Below, piece after piece: positions 18,187 through 27,420 of a stretch of 64,000 nucleotides of DNA. Made by a program: the position numbers and the translations under genes. The notes below the pieces were generated by a model. It was not told the origin of the DNA and ran no database searches. It worked only from the letters and a program-made list of their open reading frames with translations. The stretch's first letter is position 1. Every line of letters begins with the position of its first letter. Source of the DNA: Candidatus Aenigmatarchaeota archaeon (lineage in GTDB: Archaea; Aenigmatarchaeota; Aenigmatarchaeia; CG10238-14; SCSR01); the NCBI GenBank assembly GCA_018920185.1, contig JAHLMT010000002.1, positions 93,871 through 157,870 on the forward strand. Reading direction: 5' to 3'.

Positions 18187-19188
18187 ATGGAAATTAAGGG
18201 TATTTCAACTGTTATCGCTTCTGTTCTAATGCTTATGATTGTCATAGCTTTAGCTGGCACTGCTTATCTATATATCTCAGGAACATTTACCAGCAAGACA
18301 GCGACAACATTTGAGATAATAGAATCTGTTAACGATACTGTTACAATAAGAAATTCTGGAACTGAGTCGATAACAAACATAAAAGCTACATTGGACGGTG
18401 GTGATGTTAACATTGCTGTGGTTCCGAATATACAAGGATTAGTTGGATACTGGAGCTTTAATGAAGGGAGTGGAAGTACAACAGCTGATAACAGTGGAAA
18501 CGGGAATGTAGGCACTTTATTTAATAATCCTACTTGGGTTGATGGAAAGTTTGGAAAAGCTTTATGGTTTGACGGTGTGGATGATTATGTACTCACAGGT
18601 TCTACTGGTTTGAACAATCAAGAAATTACTATAAATGTGTGGATTAAACCTGATACATCTAATAATCCAATATATTCTGGACAAAATAGGATAGCAAGTG
18701 TTTTAGCTAATGGTGGGTTTTATCTGTATAATGACATAGGGGATGGAAAATCAGCGGCACATATAGTACATTATTGGGGGAGATGGAGCTATACATCAAC
18801 TCCGGATAATATTATAGAAAATGGTAAATGGTATCCTATTGCATTTGTTATAAGCACTGTTAATGGAGGTACGCAAAGAATTTATGTAAATGGTGAATTA
18901 CGGGGTGAAAACACAAACATAGGATTCAGTTCTATTAACTTACTTGAACCCAATATCGGACGTGCCTCTTGGGGTGGAACAACCCACTATTTTCATGGTC
19001 TAATTGACGAAGTTGCAATATACAACAGAGCTTTAAGCGAAAGCGAAATTAAACAATTGCATTCAGGTTTAGTATCCCCCGGACAAACAGCAACAATCAA
19101 ACCTTTAATCTCCTTATCCAAAGGTACCCACACTCTACGCCTGTGCACATCAAGCATGTGCAGTACCGCAATTTTAACAATCATTTAA
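18187..19188 (+). CDS. Pilin/archaellin-like N-terminus with inserted LamG/concanavalin-like domain
   Basis: MEIKGISTVIASVLMLMIVIALAGTAYLYISG class III signal; GLVGYWSFNEGSG...LIDEVAIYNRALSESEIKQLHSG LamG. Confidence 0.82.
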   Translation: MEIKGISTVIASVLMLMIVIALAGTAYLYISGTFTSKTATTFEIIESVNDTVTIRNSGTESITNIKATLDGGDVNIAVVPNIQGLVGYWSFNEGSGSTTADNSGNGNVGTLFNNPTWVDGKFGKALWFDGVDDYVLTGSTGLNNQEITINVWIKPDTSNNPIYSGQNRIASVLANGGFYLYNDIGDGKSAAHIVHYWGRWSYTSTPDNIIENGKWYPIAFVISTVNGGTQRIYVNGELRGENTNIGFSSINLLEPNIGRASWGGTTHYFHGLIDEVAIYNRALSESEIKQLHSGLVSPGQTATIKPLISLSKGTHTLRLCTSSMCSTAILTII

Positions 19189-19232
19189 CTGATTATTTCT
19201 TATTTTTTAACTTAAAAAACAATTATTAACTA

Positions 19233-20708
19233 ATGACAATTCCAACTTACAAAATGTATATAGATGGTAAATGGGTATCAAGCGAATCTGGAGAAACTTA
19301 TACTCGTGTCAATCCTGCTAATTACAATGAAGTTCTCGGCAAATTCCAACAAGGAAATGAAAAAGATGTTGATAAAGCTATTGATGCTGCAGAAGAAGCT
19401 TTTGAAAAATGGAGAGAAATACCTCCACCAAAAAGAGGAGAAATTCTTTTAAAAGCCGCGCAATTATTACGACAAAATAAAGAAGAATTGGCAAGAATAA
19501 TGACTAGAGAAATGGGAAAAGTTTTGATGGAAGCTCGTGGAGATGTGCAAGAAGCTATTGACGTATGTGAACTAATGGCAGGCGAAGGTAGAAGATTATT
19601 CGGAAGAACTACAACAAGTGAATTGCGCGATAAATTTGCAATGACCGTTCGTTTGCCCTTAGGTGTTGTCGCATGCATAACTCCCTGGAACTTTCCTGTT
19701 GCTATACCAGCATGGAAAATTGCAGCAGCACTGATTTGTGGTAATACAGTTGTATTCAAACCATCCAGCGATACTCCGATATGTGCGATTAAATTTGTTG
19801 AAATTTTAGAAAAAGCTGGTGTACCAAAAGGTGTTGTTAATCTTGTTACGGGTCCTGGTGGTACTGTTGGCACACATTTAGTTAAAAGTAAAAAAGTCAG
19901 AGCTGTTTCTTTTACCGGTCACCGCGATACGGGTGCACAAATTCTAAAGGATGCAGGTGTTGGAAAGAAAATAGGGTTGGAAATGGGGAGTAAGAATCCG
20001 ATAATTATCATGGATGATGCAGATTTGAAACTTGCATTAGACGGCGTTATATGGGGAGCATTCGGCACTAGTGGTCAGAGATGTACAGCTGCAAGTCGAA
20101 TAATTGTTCACAAAAAAGTTAAACAGAAATTTGAAAGGATGCTAATAGAAAAAACAAAGAGATTAAGAATCGGCAATGGATTGGACCCGAAAACAGATGT
20201 CGGTCCTCTGGTGAATAAAGCAGCACAAGATAAAGTTATCGGCTATATCGAAATTGGGAAAAACGAAGGTGCAATGCTATGTTGTGGAGGTAAAGTTCCT
20301 AAATTAAACGGCTGGTTTGTTGAACCCACTATATTCACCAACACATCGTCAGATATGAGAATTTTCCAGGATGAGATATTCGGTCCTGTAACAGCTCTAA
20401 CAGAAGCGAGGAATTTGGATGATGCCATAGATTTAGCCAATGCTGTTGAATACGGACTAAGTTCTTCTATCTATACCAAAGATATCAACAATGCCTTCCA
20501 CGCAATAAAACATCTTGAGTATGGTATAACATATGTTAACGCACCGACAATAGGAGCAGAAGTTCATTTACCATTTGGTGGAGCTAAAGCATCAGGTTCT
20601 GGATGGAAAGAAGTCGGTTGGACTGGGACTGAATTCTTTAGTGAAGAAAAAACTGTTTTCATTGATCATTCAGGTAAATTACAAAGAGCACAGATTGATA
20701 TAGGATAA
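19233..20708 (+). CDS. NAD(P)-dependent aldehyde dehydrogenase
   Basis: ACITPWNFPVAIPAWKIAAALICGNTVVFKPS, GLEMGSKNPIII, SGQRCTAASR. Confidence 0.93.
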   Translation: MTIPTYKMYIDGKWVSSESGETYTRVNPANYNEVLGKFQQGNEKDVDKAIDAAEEAFEKWREIPPPKRGEILLKAAQLLRQNKEELARIMTREMGKVLMEARGDVQEAIDVCELMAGEGRRLFGRTTTSELRDKFAMTVRLPLGVVACITPWNFPVAIPAWKIAAALICGNTVVFKPSSDTPICAIKFVEILEKAGVPKGVVNLVTGPGGTVGTHLVKSKKVRAVSFTGHRDTGAQILKDAGVGKKIGLEMGSKNPIIIMDDADLKLALDGVIWGAFGTSGQRCTAASRIIVHKKVKQKFERMLIEKTKRLRIGNGLDPKTDVGPLVNKAAQDKVIGYIEIGKNEGAMLCCGGKVPKLNGWFVEPTIFTNTSSDMRIFQDEIFGPVTALTEARNLDDAIDLANAVEYGLSSSIYTKDINNAFHAIKHLEYGITYVNAPTIGAEVHLPFGGAKASGSGWKEVGWTGTEFFSEEKTVFIDHSGKLQRAQIDIG

Positions 20709-20710
20709 AC

Positions 20711-21283
20711 TCATAGTTTAACACTAATCTCCATAGCATCCTTAACATTTTTTGAAAATTCTAAAGGAACATTAATGGTTTTACTATTATATTTTCCAGA
20801 ATTTCTTACATAACTAAGATAATCTTTCATATACTGTTCAAAAATACCAACATTATCTGCGATAACAACACTACCTTTCTTCAAGTTCTTTTCAGCTAGC
20901 TTAAGATAGTTAAAATATTCTTCTTTAGTTGCATCTATAAACATTAAATCGAACTTTTCTTTTAGTTTCGGGATTACATCTAAAGCGTCCCCGACAATAA
21001 TTTCTATTTTGTTAGAGAGGTTAGTTTGCTCTATGTTTTTTCTTGCCATATCAGCATACTGAGGGTTTATTTCGATAGTTATTACTTTTCCACCTTTAGG
21101 TAACAATCTTGCCATGAATATAGCAGAATATCCAAATAAAGTTCCAATCTCTAAGATTTTCTTTGGTTTATGTTTTTTAATTTCGTCTTCGATAATTTTT
21201 CCTTTTATCGGACCTATTGATGGAATAAATTGCTTCTCTCCTAATTTTTCTAGTGCTCTAAGAACTTGTATCGATCTATCCAC
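20711..21283 (-). CDS. O-methyltransferase (SAM-dependent, COMT-like)
   Basis: KILEIGTLFGYSAIFMARLLPKGGKVITIEI, DLMFIDATKEEYFNYL. Confidence 0.9.
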   Translation of the reverse strand: MDRSIQVLRALEKLGEKQFIPSIGPIKGKIIEDEIKKHKPKKILEIGTLFGYSAIFMARLLPKGGKVITIEINPQYADMARKNIEQTNLSNKIEIIVGDALDVIPKLKEKFDLMFIDATKEEYFNYLKLAEKNLKKGSVVIADNVGIFEQYMKDYLSYVRNSGKYNSKTINVPLEFSKNVKDAMEISVKL

Positions 21284-21565
21284 GAATTATATATGTATTC
21301 TATTTAAAATTATGATGTGTAAATGCGATAAACAAAATTTGCTACAATTAAAAATAAGACAAGTTTTTCATCAAGAGACAACTTCTAGGTTGTTGAAAAA
21401 TTGGAAAAGGCAATTGGAAAGAAGATTTATATGAGAATTTTTATCTAGATTTCTTAGAAAGATCGTTTGGTTAATTTATATTTTAGATAATTCTATAAGA
21501 TTTAAATGATAGCCAAAGGTCAGAGAGACCAAAGAGAAAGGATAAAGATTAAATTAACTGAACTA

Positions 21566-21593
21566 GGAATATTGGTAAAGGAATATTGGTAAA
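21566..21593. repeat. Tandem duplication of GGAATATTGGTAAA (2 x 14 bp)
   Basis: Read directly. Confidence 0.7.
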
Positions 21594-21614
21594 GGGATAT
21601 GTAGGCTGATAACT

Positions 21615-21887
21615 GTGAAAAGAGTAAATGCAAAGATATACGGCATCGTGCAGAATGTTGGTTTTAGAAATTTTATTAAGAAGAACGCTGAAAAGTTGGG
21701 AATTACTGGTTGGGTGAGGAATAATTTTGATGGCACAGTGGAAGCTGTGTTTGAAGGCGATGATAATGCTGTATCAGAAATTATAGAAAAATGTAAGAAA
21801 GGTCCTCTTCTAGCTTTGGTTGAGAAGGTTGAAGTCAGGGAAGAAGAACCGAAGAAAGAGTTCGACGAGTTTCATATTTTTAGATAG
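21615..21887 (+). CDS. Acylphosphatase
   Basis: VNAKIYGIVQNVGFRNFIKKNAEKLGITGWVRNNFDGTVEAVFEG. Confidence 0.93.
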   Translation: MKRVNAKIYGIVQNVGFRNFIKKNAEKLGITGWVRNNFDGTVEAVFEGDDNAVSEIIEKCKKGPLLALVEKVEVREEEPKKEFDEFHIFR

Positions 21888-21953
21888 AGATATTAAATTA
21901 TATAATTCTTGGTAGTCAAAATCTTTAATCCTGTCTACATGTGCCTTACAAAG

Positions 21954-23255
21954 CTAACTGCAATCCCCTGGACAACCACCAGTAGTCCTTTCAATATCTT
22001 GACATATACCATCTCCACACCGACCACTTGCACCCCCAAGTGTGGGTTGTTGTTGAGATTGTGTCTGAGTTAGAGTAGAACGTTCTTTCGGAGACCCAGA
22101 AGGATTACCGCCATACTGTCTTGAAAAATCTTGGAGTACTTTCACTACTTTAGGCATATCTGAAAATGAATGTTCTGCCCGACACCAAAATATTTTTGTG
22201 ACACCATTGCCGAATGTTGATTCTATATGCTGTTTCACCCATTCTGCTTCCACATCTGCGTCAGAAGAAATTGTGAACCTATCTCCGACATCACGGCTGC
22301 CAGTCTCGGAAAGCCAAATCTCTTTATCCGCCGGGACATACCGCTTCCAATAACTTATATACTTTGCTATGTCTGGCTCTTTTTTCCCTACCAAATAATG
22401 AAAATTAAAGAAATCCATATAATTTGTTCCACCGTTTTTAAAGAAGTAGCCAAAATTCGCTTCACCCATCGGATCAATTCGGCTATTCATGTCATATATC
22501 GGTGCCGGTCCGCCAGGAGAAATCATAAGTGATTTGTCCACCTCTTTTGCTGCTTCATAAGCAGTTTTCACTAAATCAAAAAAGTTTTTATAACAAGTTT
22601 CGCCAGTAGTTTCGCAAAATGGTTCAATTCCAACTTCCCAATAAGTAATTTTGGTCGTAAGTCCAGGCATGTCATTTTTGCCATCACCATTATAACGATC
22701 AACAACTGCTTTTACATAATTCCTGAAACTCGAAAGATCAACAGACTGCTTTATTTTCGGCATACCTGTAGGAAATACTGTACCAAAAATTTGAATGCCA
22801 GATGCTTGCATTTGCTTAACAACCTCGTCAGGTATGGAAAAATCATAACTCCCCTTTTGTTTTTCAATTGTTTCCTGAGAAAAGACGTCTCCCAGTGGTC
22901 TCCCCCAACCGAACCCAAGAGCTTTTGTATCTTGGATATCATCTGCTATACCTGTTTTACTGAACCCGTCACATAATCCAAATTTCTCACTACCGCGATA
23001 ACCCTCAATTGGTTGAGTTGTTGTGGTCTGCTGAATTTGTCTAGTAGCACAGTCTTGAGGACATCCACCGGTTTGTTTTTCTATATCATCGCAAACATTA
23101 TCACCACATTTCCCCACTGAAGGCTGACCGGTAGAAGTTTTCTCGGATATAGGAAGAGTTGATTTAGTGGGTTTCTGAGTAATAAGGTAAATTGAAGCAA
23201 CTGCAGCTGCCGAAATAATTAATACAATTAAAACTGCAATTGTTACAACATTCAT
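21954..23255 (-). CDS. Secreted/anchored glycoside-hydrolase-like (TIM-barrel) protein with two Cys-rich modules
   Basis: N-terminal TM; CGDNVCDDIEKQTGGCPQDC and CGDGICQDIERTTGGCPGDC flank a barrel-like region (YWEVGIEPF, IWLSETGSRD). Confidence 0.65.
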   Translation of the reverse strand: MNVVTIAVLIVLIISAAAVASIYLITQKPTKSTLPISEKTSTGQPSVGKCGDNVCDDIEKQTGGCPQDCATRQIQQTTTTQPIEGYRGSEKFGLCDGFSKTGIADDIQDTKALGFGWGRPLGDVFSQETIEKQKGSYDFSIPDEVVKQMQASGIQIFGTVFPTGMPKIKQSVDLSSFRNYVKAVVDRYNGDGKNDMPGLTTKITYWEVGIEPFCETTGETCYKNFFDLVKTAYEAAKEVDKSLMISPGGPAPIYDMNSRIDPMGEANFGYFFKNGGTNYMDFFNFHYLVGKKEPDIAKYISYWKRYVPADKEIWLSETGSRDVGDRFTISSDADVEAEWVKQHIESTFGNGVTKIFWCRAEHSFSDMPKVVKVLQDFSRQYGGNPSGSPKERSTLTQTQSQQQPTLGGASGRCGDGICQDIERTTGGCPGDCS

Positions 23256-23317
23256 TAAAATATTTTGATTTTAGCTTATAAATAGTTTCTGATAACATCT
23301 TTTATCGCAATGGACGA

Positions 23318-23431
23318 GTGAAAGGCACATTCGGCGAGACATTAAGAATTGTTATAGCTTTGGTGTTTGCTATCACTGCTTTGATTCTTATCTGGTATTT
23401 CCATGATAAGATAGCTGATTTGCTCTTATGA
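23318..23431 (+). CDS. 37-aa single-TM micro-ORF (MKGTFGETLRIVIALVFAITALILIWYFHDKIADLLL)
   Basis: GTG-start ORF read by eye; not in ORF track. Confidence 0.35.
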   Translation: MKGTFGETLRIVIALVFAITALILIWYFHDKIADLLL

Positions 23432-23484
23432 AGTATTCCACAAAACTCTCTAAATTTAAAAATTAGGTATGACCACAGAAAAAT

Positions 23485-23604
23485 TTGTCAAAAAAAATTC
23501 GAAGAGGTAAAATCGGAGACGATCAAGATTATTTCGAATGGTTCTCGTTGTTTAAAGCTAAGAAACATTGGGAAGACGAACTTAAGCAACTACAGGCTGA
23601 ATAA
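23485..23604 (+). CDS. 39-aa small ORF (MSKKIRRGKIGDDQDYFEWFSLFKAKKHWEDELKQLQAE)
   Basis: TTG-start ORF read by eye; protein-like composition. Confidence 0.3.
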   Translation: MSKKIRRGKIGDDQDYFEWFSLFKAKKHWEDELKQLQAE

Positions 23605-23742
23605 TGATCTCCGATTACTTTCAATTGGTCGAAAAACTTCTATTTCCATGTCCATTAACAGTTTCGACAGTTAATGAAATTTAAATAAATTATCTCCAAT
23701 CGAATAGATACCTTTAAAAGCTATCCTCCCAAATATCTTTAT

Positions 23743-24105
23743 ATGGCAGCAAGACGTAAAGCACCAGCTTCTACCTTAAAGGTAGGAGAATGGGCTTTTC
23801 TCGTTGGAGTTTTGCTAGCGATTGTCCTTGGGTTATTCCCACAGGCACTAGCAGCAACTACGGTGACTGCTGTATTAGTTGTACTTGGTATTATCGTAGG
23901 CCTAGTTAACATAGTTGCCAAAGAATCGCACAACTTCCTGTTAGCAGCTGTAGCCTTGCTTGTAGCAGGTACAGCTGGTTACGGTGTATTACCAGGATTA
24001 GGAAACTACTTCGCTGCTATTTTAACAAACATCTCAACATTCGTATCACCAGCAGCTGTAATCGTGGCACTCAAGGCAGTTTATGAGCTAGCAAGAAAAC
24101 CTTAA
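23743..24105 (+). CDS. Small multi-TM protein of unknown function
   Basis: 120-aa ORF with four hydrophobic segments; TATA-like TTTAAAAG ~25 nt upstream of ATG. Confidence 0.75.
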   Translation: MAARRKAPASTLKVGEWAFLVGVLLAIVLGLFPQALAATTVTAVLVVLGIIVGLVNIVAKESHNFLLAAVALLVAGTAGYGVLPGLGNYFAAILTNISTFVSPAAVIVALKAVYELARKP

Positions 24106-24108
24106 ACT

Positions 24109-24681
24109 TTACTTTTTCTTTTGTCTTTTTTTACTTACATATAGCTTTTTATACCCCACCCAAAGAACAAGCAACAATTCTACGAAAATTACTATTACTC
24201 TCAGAACTTTATCAGCTTCACCAAAAAATCTGACAGTAGCATAGAACAAAAGAATTATCCCACCAAACATTATTCCAGTTGCAAGAAATTCTATCCTCCA
24301 TAATGTACCCGAAAATATAGCACCAACTCCAACTAGCCCAATAATGATGAAAATATTTCTTGCATACACTTTCCTCGCGTCATCATATACTCTATTACAA
24401 AAATCACATTTATCGAATATAAGACAACCAGTTTCATTAGTTTTAAATCTTGGTATACCACCATCTTTTAAACACCGACTGTATTCTTCGCCATATTCAT
24501 AATCGCACTTAGGTTCCCCAACTGGTATTGGCTTAGTACGAAGTTCGAATTCATCTTTGCAATAATTAGAATATTTAGGTTCGGGATATACAGCATCTAC
24601 GAGCAATATTACAAATAAAGCAGAAAGAATAGCTACAGCAGCTGCAATTGCTATTTGTCTTAAATCGACCATTAAAAACAA
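24109..24681 (-). CDS. Membrane protein of unknown function
   Basis: 190-aa ORF with N-terminal TM, Cys-containing loop and C-terminal TM segments. Confidence 0.7.
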   Translation of the reverse strand: MFLMVDLRQIAIAAAVAILSALFVILLVDAVYPEPKYSNYCKDEFELRTKPIPVGEPKCDYEYGEEYSRCLKDGGIPRFKTNETGCLIFDKCDFCNRVYDDARKVYARNIFIIIGLVGVGAIFSGTLWRIEFLATGIMFGGIILLFYATVRFFGEADKVLRVIVIFVELLLVLWVGYKKLYVSKKRQKKK

Positions 24682-24691
24682 ATGTGAATCT

Positions 24692-24976
24692 TTATTTATT
24701 AACTTCTTTGTTCAATTCTTCAGCAAGATAATGCCCACTCATGTTCAGTTTCACATGTGTGACACCAGGTATATGAGAGACAACTTCTTTTATATCATAA
24801 GCCATCTTTAGAGCAAGCATGGGCGGGCAATAAGGAGCTGTTAAATGAAAATCTATAATAACTTCACCGTCTTTAATTTCTATCTTGTCTACTAGCTCCA
24901 TTTCTGTTATCGGCACGTTTAATTCTGGGTCCATTACCTTTTCTAACTCTTTTAAAATAGTTTTCTTATCTATCAT
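24692..24976 (-). CDS. DUF59/MIP18 family (PaaD/SufT-like) Fe-S assembly protein
   Basis: MIDKKTILKELEKVMDPELNVPITEMELVDKIEI...LTAPYCPPM; start moved downstream of the tracked ORF start. Confidence 0.85.
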   Translation of the reverse strand: MIDKKTILKELEKVMDPELNVPITEMELVDKIEIKDGEVIIDFHLTAPYCPPMLALKMAYDIKEVVSHIPGVTHVKLNMSGHYLAEELNKEVNK

Positions 24977-25032
24977 TAGAAATTCCCCAGCGCATAATAA
25001 ATTGTTTATCTTTAAAAATCCATATTCAAATT

Positions 25033-25311
25033 GTGCAGCAAATCGTTGTCGTAAAACGAAGGGGACGAAAAGTGAATTTCGACGAAAGGAAAGTTTATGC
25101 ATCAATTTACTTTGCTTGCATGAGCGCATATTATAGTGAAATAAAGTGTGAAAAAATAGCTGAAAAAGTTACAAAGAATTTAAAAAAATGGTTAAAAAAT
25201 AAAAGAATCGTAAGTTCTTCTGAAATAAGACGAAAAGTTATGAAAGAATTGAAAGATGCGAAAATCGCATTCCATTATGATAAGCACTTGCCCAATTTGT
25301 CTAAATTGTGA
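25033..25311 (+). CDS. Stand-alone ATP-cone domain protein
   Basis: IVVVKRRGRKVNFDERKVYASIYFAC...KIVSSSEIRRKVMKELK-like ATP-cone; overlaps VKOR start by 4 nt. Confidence 0.7.
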   Translation: MQQIVVVKRRGRKVNFDERKVYASIYFACMSAYYSEIKCEKIAEKVTKNLKKWLKNKRIVSSSEIRRKVMKELKDAKIAFHYDKHLPNLSKL

Positions 25312-26342
25312 TGATGATGAAAGAATCTACCAGAAGATTAATAACAATGTGGGTAATGTTATTATTATCAATAGCTGGTTTAGTTGTAGCTGGCTATCAA
25401 ACATACGAACACTACTTTTTAACAACAAGTATATGCGACATTTCAGCTACACTTTCTTGCTCTGTAGTAACAGAATCACGATATGGTGAGTTTCCTCCAG
25501 ATTCAGGAATAGCCGTAGCAGCTTATGGTGTATTATGGTGGGGGGTGTTAATTGTGCTAATTTATCAAAATCTCAGAAAAATATCCAAAAATGAATTTTA
25601 CATTTCCCTGTGGATAATCTTAGGCTTGTTATTTGTTTTCTACCTTCTTACAGTAGAGCTTTACATTCTTCCGAGAGAAATTGGAATGATTGTAATATGT
25701 CCTTTATGTACAGTTCAACACATTTTCATAGGAATTTTATTAGTCCTAAGCTTCCTGTTGCTTCGAAAATCAATTAAATCATACTTGAAAAATTTGTTTT
25801 TTATCGAGAAAGAAGGAAAAGGAAAGCAGATAAATCCAAAACCACTTTTTGTTCTTGGTACGGCTTTCATAATAACGATCGGCGGTTATTTCATCCTAGG
25901 CAGTGGATTAAGAGAAATTAATTATTATGATTTCGCCAAATGTCTAGCTGACAAGAATGCGACCATGTATGGGTTCAAAGCGTGTCCTAACTGCAACAAA
26001 CAAGAGCATATTATTGGAAGAGAAGCATTTGAAATGTACATAGAAGGAACAGGAAGATATGTTTTGTGCAGACCTGAATCAGAAGGTAGCAAACCGATAG
26101 GTGTGAGACTGCAAAATATAAGCATACTCACAGAGTACAAGGATAAAATATCTCCTCTCACAACCCAGGCAGAATTGTGCTCATTAATGGTGGGTAAAGG
26201 TACACCAACTTGGATAATTAATGAAAAACAAGTTGTCGGCTGGAAAACTATACCAGAACTTTCTGAATTATCCGGATGTCCTGTACCCGAAAATTTCAAA
26301 GGAGAGATTGTAGGTAAGGGTAAAAGAATAACTCCCGTCTAA
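25308..26342 (+). CDS. VKOR family membrane protein fused to a thioredoxin-like domain
   Basis: SICDISATLSCSVVTESRYGEFPPDSGIAVAAYGVLWW; CPLC TM motif; C-terminal FKACPNCNKQEHI. Confidence 0.9.
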   Translation: MMMMKESTRRLITMWVMLLLSIAGLVVAGYQTYEHYFLTTSICDISATLSCSVVTESRYGEFPPDSGIAVAAYGVLWWGVLIVLIYQNLRKISKNEFYISLWIILGLLFVFYLLTVELYILPREIGMIVICPLCTVQHIFIGILLVLSFLLLRKSIKSYLKNLFFIEKEGKGKQINPKPLFVLGTAFIITIGGYFILGSGLREINYYDFAKCLADKNATMYGFKACPNCNKQEHIIGREAFEMYIEGTGRYVLCRPESEGSKPIGVRLQNISILTEYKDKISPLTTQAELCSLMVGKGTPTWIINEKQVVGWKTIPELSELSGCPVPENFKGEIVGKGKRITPV

Positions 26343-26344
26343 AG

Positions 26345-27196
26345 GTGAGTAAAATCGCGGCTGAGTTATTAGGATTGGTAAATATAGAAAGATTAACAAT
26401 ACCAACCATAGTAGTCGGTGCATTCATCGATTCTATAAATCCATGTGCTATTGGTGTGCTCATTTTCCTGATTGCTTACTTAATGAAAGTTTTCAAAAGT
26501 AGAAAAATGTTGCTGTTGGGAGGTGGATTGTACATAACTGCTGTTTATGTTACATATTTTCTTGCTGGTATCGGACTATTAACAGCGATACAAAATGTTA
26601 CCATAGCTTATTACTTTTATTGGTTGGCGACTTTCATTGCATTTAGTGCAGCTGCATTTGAAATAAAAGATTTCTTTTGGTATGGGCGAGGATTTTCCTT
26701 ACAGTTATTTCCTGGGGGTGCACAACGTTTAACGATATTAGCAAATAAACTGGAGAATATTTCTAAAAAAACACCACAGTTGGCTTTGTTAATGACTTTA
26801 CCAATAGGGTTTGCCGCATCGGCATTTGAATTGCCATGTACAGGTCAGGTTTATCTGACGATATTGGCTTTAGTAAGAAGTGCAGCCGTGTCACAATGGC
26901 TTCCCTTGCTTCTGTTTTACAATTTCATCTTTGTGCTTCCATTGATTGTGATAACAGGGTTGATGTTTATAGGTATATCCAGCCACATTCTCGAAAAATG
27001 GAGAAAGAAAAACAGACGTTATATGAGACTTTTAGTAGGATTGTTTTTATATAGCTTAGGAGGATTACTCTTATGGTATATATACAACGAATTTACATAC
27101 GGAGCTTTCATACGACCGTTGACTTTCCTCTTGTATGCATCTCAAGTATCAATCATAGCTTATGTGATTTACAAAGGATTTTTCGAAAAAGATTAG
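26345..27196 (+). CDS. CcdA/DsbD-like transmembrane thiol transporter
   Basis: GAFIDSINPCAIGVLIFLIAYLM and AFELPCTGQVYLTILAL paired PC motifs, multiple TMs. Confidence 0.85.
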   Translation: MSKIAAELLGLVNIERLTIPTIVVGAFIDSINPCAIGVLIFLIAYLMKVFKSRKMLLLGGGLYITAVYVTYFLAGIGLLTAIQNVTIAYYFYWLATFIAFSAAAFEIKDFFWYGRGFSLQLFPGGAQRLTILANKLENISKKTPQLALLMTLPIGFAASAFELPCTGQVYLTILALVRSAAVSQWLPLLLFYNFIFVLPLIVITGLMFIGISSHILEKWRKKNRRYMRLLVGLFLYSLGGLLLWYIYNEFTYGAFIRPLTFLLYASQVSIIAYVIYKGFFEKD

Positions 27197-27291
27197 CAGA
27201 ATTTGCAGATTTTAGGCTCACCTTTCTGATGTTTCTTCAAATCTTTTTTCTCAACCATTTTCCCACATGAACCGCATTTGATTTTAGGCAT
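27193..27291 (-). CDS. 32-aa zinc-finger-like micro-ORF MPKIKCGSCGKMVEKKDLKKHQKGEPKICKFC
   Basis: Two CxxC pairs; stop overlaps the convergent ccdA-like stop; not in ORF track. Confidence 0.6.
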   Translation of the reverse strand: MPKIKCGSCGKMVEKKDLKKHQKGEPKICKFC

Positions 27292-27420
27292 AAAATAAAT
27301 ATACTTTTCTTAACTTATAAAATTAAAATTCGTCAATCTTAACTAGAAGATAAATCAAAAATTATTTTTTTAATTTTGTACCATTAAAAATATTAATAAG
27401 AAAAACGATAAACTTTATAT

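Noticed and set aside
19322-19873. 183-aa minus-strand ORF inside aldehyde dehydrogenase
   Set aside because: Long only because of codon bias of the opposite, strongly conserved frame.
24977-25129. N-terminal extension of the DUF59 ORF (MRSCKQSKLMHK...)
   Set aside because: Overlaps the divergent ATP-cone gene; family start is the internal MIDKKTILKEL.
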